Assembly: GCA_003021015.1 (NCBI GenBank)
Contig: PXRK01000028.1
Location: 1 to 39,096, forward strand
Direction: 5' to 3'
Source: Halobacteriales archaeon QS_4_66_20
GTDB lineage: Archaea; Halobacteriota; Halobacteria; Halobacteriales; Haloarculaceae
Length of the DNA: 39,096 bases
Part shown: in pieces, positions 36,106 to 39,096 of the stretch
Numbering within the stretch: position 1 is the first letter of the stretch
How the letters are laid out: every line of letters starts with the position of its first letter
Translations under genes and position numbers: made by a program
The notes under the pieces: generated by a model
Database searches by the model: none
Seen by the model: only the letters and a program-made list of their open reading frames with translations
What the model was told of the DNA's origin: nothing

Positions 36106-39096
36106 TCAGCACTCGGACCACCCGCAGGACTCGCAGGTCTTGCAGCCCTCCGAGTAGTACAGCGAGAGCGCACCACACTCGGGACACTCGGGGCTCTCGC
36201 CGGCGTCGATGATCGACTGCTGGTCGGCTTCCACCCCTGTATCGCCGGCAGCGGCTGCGCCGCCATCGGTCTCGGGCCCGGTCGGCTCGTCGAGGGAGGC
36301 GTCGGGCGCGTCGTGTTCGCGTTCGTTGTCCCCGGCGGTCTCCTCGAGCGTCGCCTGGTCGGGGTAGGTTTTGTCGACCTCGTCGTCGAGGTAGCGCCGG
36401 AGCGCCGTCCCGAAGGCGTCGGGGATGGAGTTGATCTGCTCGCCCTTGTCCCAGGCGACTTTCGGCGAACGGATGCCCTGGAGCTTGTCGACGATCTCGT
36501 AGGGGTCGACGCCCGAGCGCAGCGCCACGGAGATGGTTTTGGCCAGCGCGTCGGTGAAGGAGTTCGTGAACCCGCCCGAGTGACCCGTGTTGGCGAACAG
36601 TTCGAACGGCTCGCCCGTCGTCGGATCCTCGTTGATCGTCACGTACAGCTTCCCGTAGCCGGTGTCGATGCGCTGGGTGACGCCGTGAAGCTGGTCTGGC
36701 CGCGGCTTCTTCTCGGCGTACCGGTCCTCCCGCTCGCCGCCGAGCACCGACTCCAGTTCCTGATCGAGGTGGTCGCGTACCGTCTCGTGCTCGAGGAAGC
36801 CCTCGATTGACCCGAAGATCTCCTCGATCTCCTGGACGACCTCCGCCTCGTCCATCTCGGCGAACTCGGTGTTCTGGGCGCGCGTCGTCAGCACCTGCTT
36901 GCTGCGGGTGCCGTCGCGGTAGTAGGTGACGCCCTTGCCGCCGTGGTCGTAGATGTACTCGAACACCTCTTTGGCGTCCTCGAGGGTCGAACTGTTCGGG
37001 GCGTTGACCGTGTTGTGCGAGACGACGCCGCCGACGACGTACTCGTGTGGTCCCGCGAGTTCGATGTCGTGCATCTCGCGCGTGCTGGCGTCCTCGAGGT
37101 CAGTAACCTCGTACAGCGGTGGTGCGTCCGTGATACCAAGATTCTCTGCGGTCCTGTCGAACATGTAGTCCCGATCGCGGTACTCGAAGTTCCGGGCCGC
37201 GTAGTACTCCGTAGATCGCGAGTCGAACTCGGTTTTGTCGACGCGGTCCTGGGGCACGTACACCCGGTATCGCTGTTCGAACCGCTCGACGCGCTTGTGG
37301 GGCTCGATCGGCGTCACCAGTTCCTGTGCGTCGTTCGTGACGTGCACCAGATAGGCGTACGCGTCGGACTCGTCGACCCATTTCCGGCCGACGTACACCT
37401 TCGGGACGCTGAAACTCCGTAGCAGTTCCGCCACGCCCTCGGCAAGGTCCTTCGACATGCCGCCGTAGACGACCAGCGACTGTGAACTGACGTACCCATC
37501 AAGCGTGATCCCGTTGACGAACGCGAGTTTCTCTTCGGGACTGCCCAACAGTACCTCCCGTGGGACTTCCTTCTCGTAGGAGCCGGAGCCACAAACCGTC
37601 GTCACGAACTCCCAGACCGGTTTGGAGTTCAGTCGGACACCGTACACTGTATCCCGCTGCTCACCCTGGCGAGTGTCCTCCTCGATAGACGGCTCGCGCC
37701 CGAACAGTTGCTCGAACAGTTCGCGAGCCTCGTCTCGGACACGCTCCGACGACGTGCTGATCTCAATCGAGTATCGCTCGTCGATCGCACTCCCGTCGGC
37801 GGCGTACATCCCGAGGAACCGCGCGAGAGATGGCGACATCTTCGAGGGAAGGGTCACGTCTTTTTCGAAGACGGACGGATCCACTCCGTCAGCGGCGAGA
37901 GTGGCACCTCCGTCGGCCGCGACCGGTCCACGGGTGAAGGCAATTTCCGTTCCTCCCTCGCCGTGGGACTCCGCGTGGCGGCCGATCACGTAGTCACCCT
38001 CTTCTAGATCACCGAGTGTTTTCCATCCGTCGGGCGTCAGAACCTTGTGTGACTCCGTGGCACCGACGAGTTCGGTACCGTTGTCGACGCGGATCCGGGT
38101 CGCGTCTTTCTCGCCGGCGTAGTACTGTGACTCGACCGGAACGCCGTCGATCGTCACATCCTCTTCGACCTCGACAAACTCTCCTGGATCCGGCGTTTCA
38201 TCGGCGAACGACTCGATCGGCCGGACGCCGGAGTCGGTCTGTACCAGCGTCCCCTCCTCGAGACACTTGCTGATCGCCGAATCCACACCTTCCTGACATG
38301 AAGTCTGGACGCCGGCGTGCTCCTTCGCGGAGAGGTCGCCAGTCGTGACGAACAGCTCGCCGACGGCGTCCGGGACTGTCGTGAGCCCGTCGACGCCGTC
38401 GAACTCGTTTTCGGCCATCTGCTCCTGGGCCTCCTGCTTGACGGCCCCGACGTCGATGTCGTTCTCCTCCAGGACTCGCAGGAAGTAGTCGTCGAACTCG
38501 ACGAGCATCTCGTCGCCCTGGACATCGTCGGAGACGTTCTTGTAGTAGGCGACGTTGTAGATCGGCTCACAACCGCCCGTTGTGTTGCCGACCATCGACG
38601 TGGTGCCGGTGGGTGCGATAGTTGTGACATTATGATTACGTATCGGGAACCCTTCTTTCCACTTGTCGGCGTCCAGCCCGGTCTGCTTCTCGAACCACTC
38701 GCGGTACTCGGTCGGGTCGGCGAACTTCGAGCGGTCCCACTCGCCGAACGTGCCGCGCTCCCCGGCGAGCTGGTGGCTGGTCCACTTCGACTCGTGGTTG
38801 ATGTGGGTCATCAGCTGGCGCGCGACCTCGTTGGCCGTGTCGCTGCCGTACTCGATGCCCAGCTGGATGTACAGCTGTGCCAGCCCCATGATCCCGAGGC
38901 CGATCTTCCGCATCTGCCGGACGGTCTCCTCGATCTCGTCGACCGGGAAGTCCGACATCGTCACCACATTCTCCAGGAAGCGCGTGCCGAGTTCGATCCG
39001 CTGGTCGAACGCCTCCCAGTCGATCGACTCCTCCAGGAACGCCGCGATGGCGGCTTCCTGGCTGTCGTACTCGGCGGCGTGGCGCTCGGACCAGAC
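36106..39096 (-). CDS. nrdJ: Adenosylcobalamin-dependent ribonucleotide reductase, 3' part, with intein
   Basis: This is a partial gene: 996 codons up to the stop, with the 5' end outside the window. The extein shows class II RNR segments: VRQMRKIGLGIMGLAQLYIQ, NHNVTTIAPTGTTSMVGNTT, GCEPIYNVAYYKN and GVDSAISK/TVNAPNSSTLEDA, where the intein is inserted. The C-terminal part has GVTYYRDGTRSKQVL, TQRIDTGYGKLYVTINEDP and GHSGGFTNSFTDALAKTI. The protein ends in CPECGALSLYYSEG, then CKTCESCGWSEC, a zinc-ribbon-like tail containing the usual C-terminal redox cysteines. It reduces nucleotides to deoxynucleotides with B12. The BtuF-like protein in the window may share the cofactor, but it is far away. 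Confidence 0.93.
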   Translation of the reverse strand, partial: VWSERHAAEYDSQEAAIAAFLEESIDWEAFDQRIELGTRFLENVVTMSDFPVDEIEETVRQMRKIGLGIMGLAQLYIQLGIEYGSDTANEVARQLMTHINHESKWTSHQLAGERGTFGEWDRSKFADPTEYREWFEKQTGLDADKWKEGFPIRNHNVTTIAPTGTTSMVGNTTGGCEPIYNVAYYKNVSDDVQGDEMLVEFDDYFLRVLEENDIDVGAVKQEAQEQMAENEFDGVDGLTTVPDAVGELFVTTGDLSAKEHAGVQTSCQEGVDSAISKCLEEGTLVQTDSGVRPIESFADETPDPGEFVEVEEDVTIDGVPVESQYYAGEKDATRIRVDNGTELVGATESHKVLTPDGWKTLGDLEEGDYVIGRHAESHGEGGTEIAFTRGPVAADGGATLAADGVDPSVFEKDVTLPSKMSPSLARFLGMYAADGSAIDERYSIEISTSSERVRDEARELFEQLFGREPSIEEDTRQGEQRDTVYGVRLNSKPVWEFVTTVCGSGSYEKEVPREVLLGSPEEKLAFVNGITLDGYVSSQSLVVYGGMSKDLAEGVAELLRSFSVPKVYVGRKWVDESDAYAYLVHVTNDAQELVTPIEPHKRVERFEQRYRVYVPQDRVDKTEFDSRSTEYYAARNFEYRDRDYMFDRTAENLGITDAPPLYEVTDLEDASTREMHDIELAGPHEYVVGGVVSHNTVNAPNSSTLEDAKEVFEYIYDHGGKGVTYYRDGTRSKQVLTTRAQNTEFAEMDEAEVVQEIEEIFGSIEGFLEHETVRDHLDQELESVLGGEREDRYAEKKPRPDQLHGVTQRIDTGYGKLYVTINEDPTTGEPFELFANTGHSGGFTNSFTDALAKTISVALRSGVDPYEIVDKLQGIRSPKVAWDKGEQINSIPDAFGTALRRYLDDEVDKTYPDQATLEETAGDNEREHDAPDASLDEPTGPETDGGAAAAGDTGVEADQQSIIDAGESPECPECGALSLYYSEGCKTCESCGWSEC
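37012..38265 (-). other. Intein with LAGLIDADG-type endonuclease domain
   Basis: A 418-residue in-frame insertion between AISK and TVNAP of the reductase. The first residue is Cys (CLEEGTLVQTDSGV, block A), block B is ATESHKVLTPDGW with the TxxH at 70-73, the LAGLIDADG-type motifs are FLGMYAADG (about 150-158) and FVNGITLDG (249-257), block F is MHDIELAGPHEYVVGG, and block G is VVSHN followed by Thr as +1 residue. All splicing residues are present, so splicing is expected. Both acidic endonuclease motifs retain the Asp, so homing activity is possible. The boundaries are precise at the codon level. Confidence 0.93.

Noticed and set aside
1..39096. tRNA, rRNA or CRISPR arrays
   Set aside because: No cloverleaf-like segment with TTCRANY/CCA-like context, no rRNA signature and no regularly spaced repeats were seen on reading.

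Overview
The window is chromosomal DNA of a halophilic archaeon (class Halobacteria). The evidence is the high GC content, the very acidic proteins, the promoters with a TATA element about 25 bp from the start codon, an AglJ-type S-layer N-glycosylation transferase, a PGF-CTERM surface protein, archaeal SepF, and many small haloarchaea-specific families. Species cannot be fixed from the sequence alone. DUF numbers and family names are given from memory of these families; no search was run.

Layout. 1-167: right end of an IS200/IS605-type element abutting a LarA-like gene. 164-4084: larA-like, a thioredoxin-fold protein, three UspA-type proteins and a GNAT. 4185-7077: DUF5806-like protein, dihydroorotase with a repetitive tail, lipoate/biotin ligase-like protein. 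7400-9609: M23-like protein, Tat-exported protein and membrane protein in one direction. 9606-15777: complete Mrp/Mnh cation/H+ antiporter operon mnhABCDEFG on the minus strand. 15884-18538: GH31 glycosidase. 18567-20730: an AT-richer island with a GT2 glycosyltransferase, a sulfatase remnant, another gene remnant and an IS200/IS605 end. 20731-24919: MBL-like protein, Hvo_1808-type HExxH surface protein, a decayed FAD oxidase and a BtuF-like binding protein. 25208-29601: winged-helix protein, zinc-ended acidic protein, DUF5611-like protein, SepF with a PUA protein, and an FAD amine-oxidase-like enzyme. 29752-33433: two small proteins, AglJ and an XPB-type helicase. 33579-39096: DUF7115-like protein, DUF5830-like protein, TVP38-type membrane protein, a 39-residue zinc finger, and the 3' part of a B12-type ribonucleotide reductase that carries a 418-residue intein.

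The most unusual signal is a family of roughly 110-bp intergenic elements: five full copies, one 140-bp variant and three truncated ones. Each has terminal inverted repeats of about 16 bp. The outermost bases differ between elements, yet the two arms of one element match each other. A subterminal TGASTA (left) and GANTCAC exactly 19 nt from the right end are shared. Most copies are flanked by TGA (or TCA) direct repeats, and two start on the stop codon of the upstream gene. One truncated copy abuts a hairpin-bounded region (27970-28345) that may be a non-autonomous IS200/IS605-type element.

Functionally the window mixes housekeeping (pyrimidine synthesis, ribonucleotide reduction, cell division, ion homeostasis) with envelope functions (AglJ, GT2, surface protease, sulfatase remnant). 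Several decay events are visible: an FAD oxidase with two internal deletions, the gene graveyard at 20.1-20.6 kb, and IS ends without bodies.
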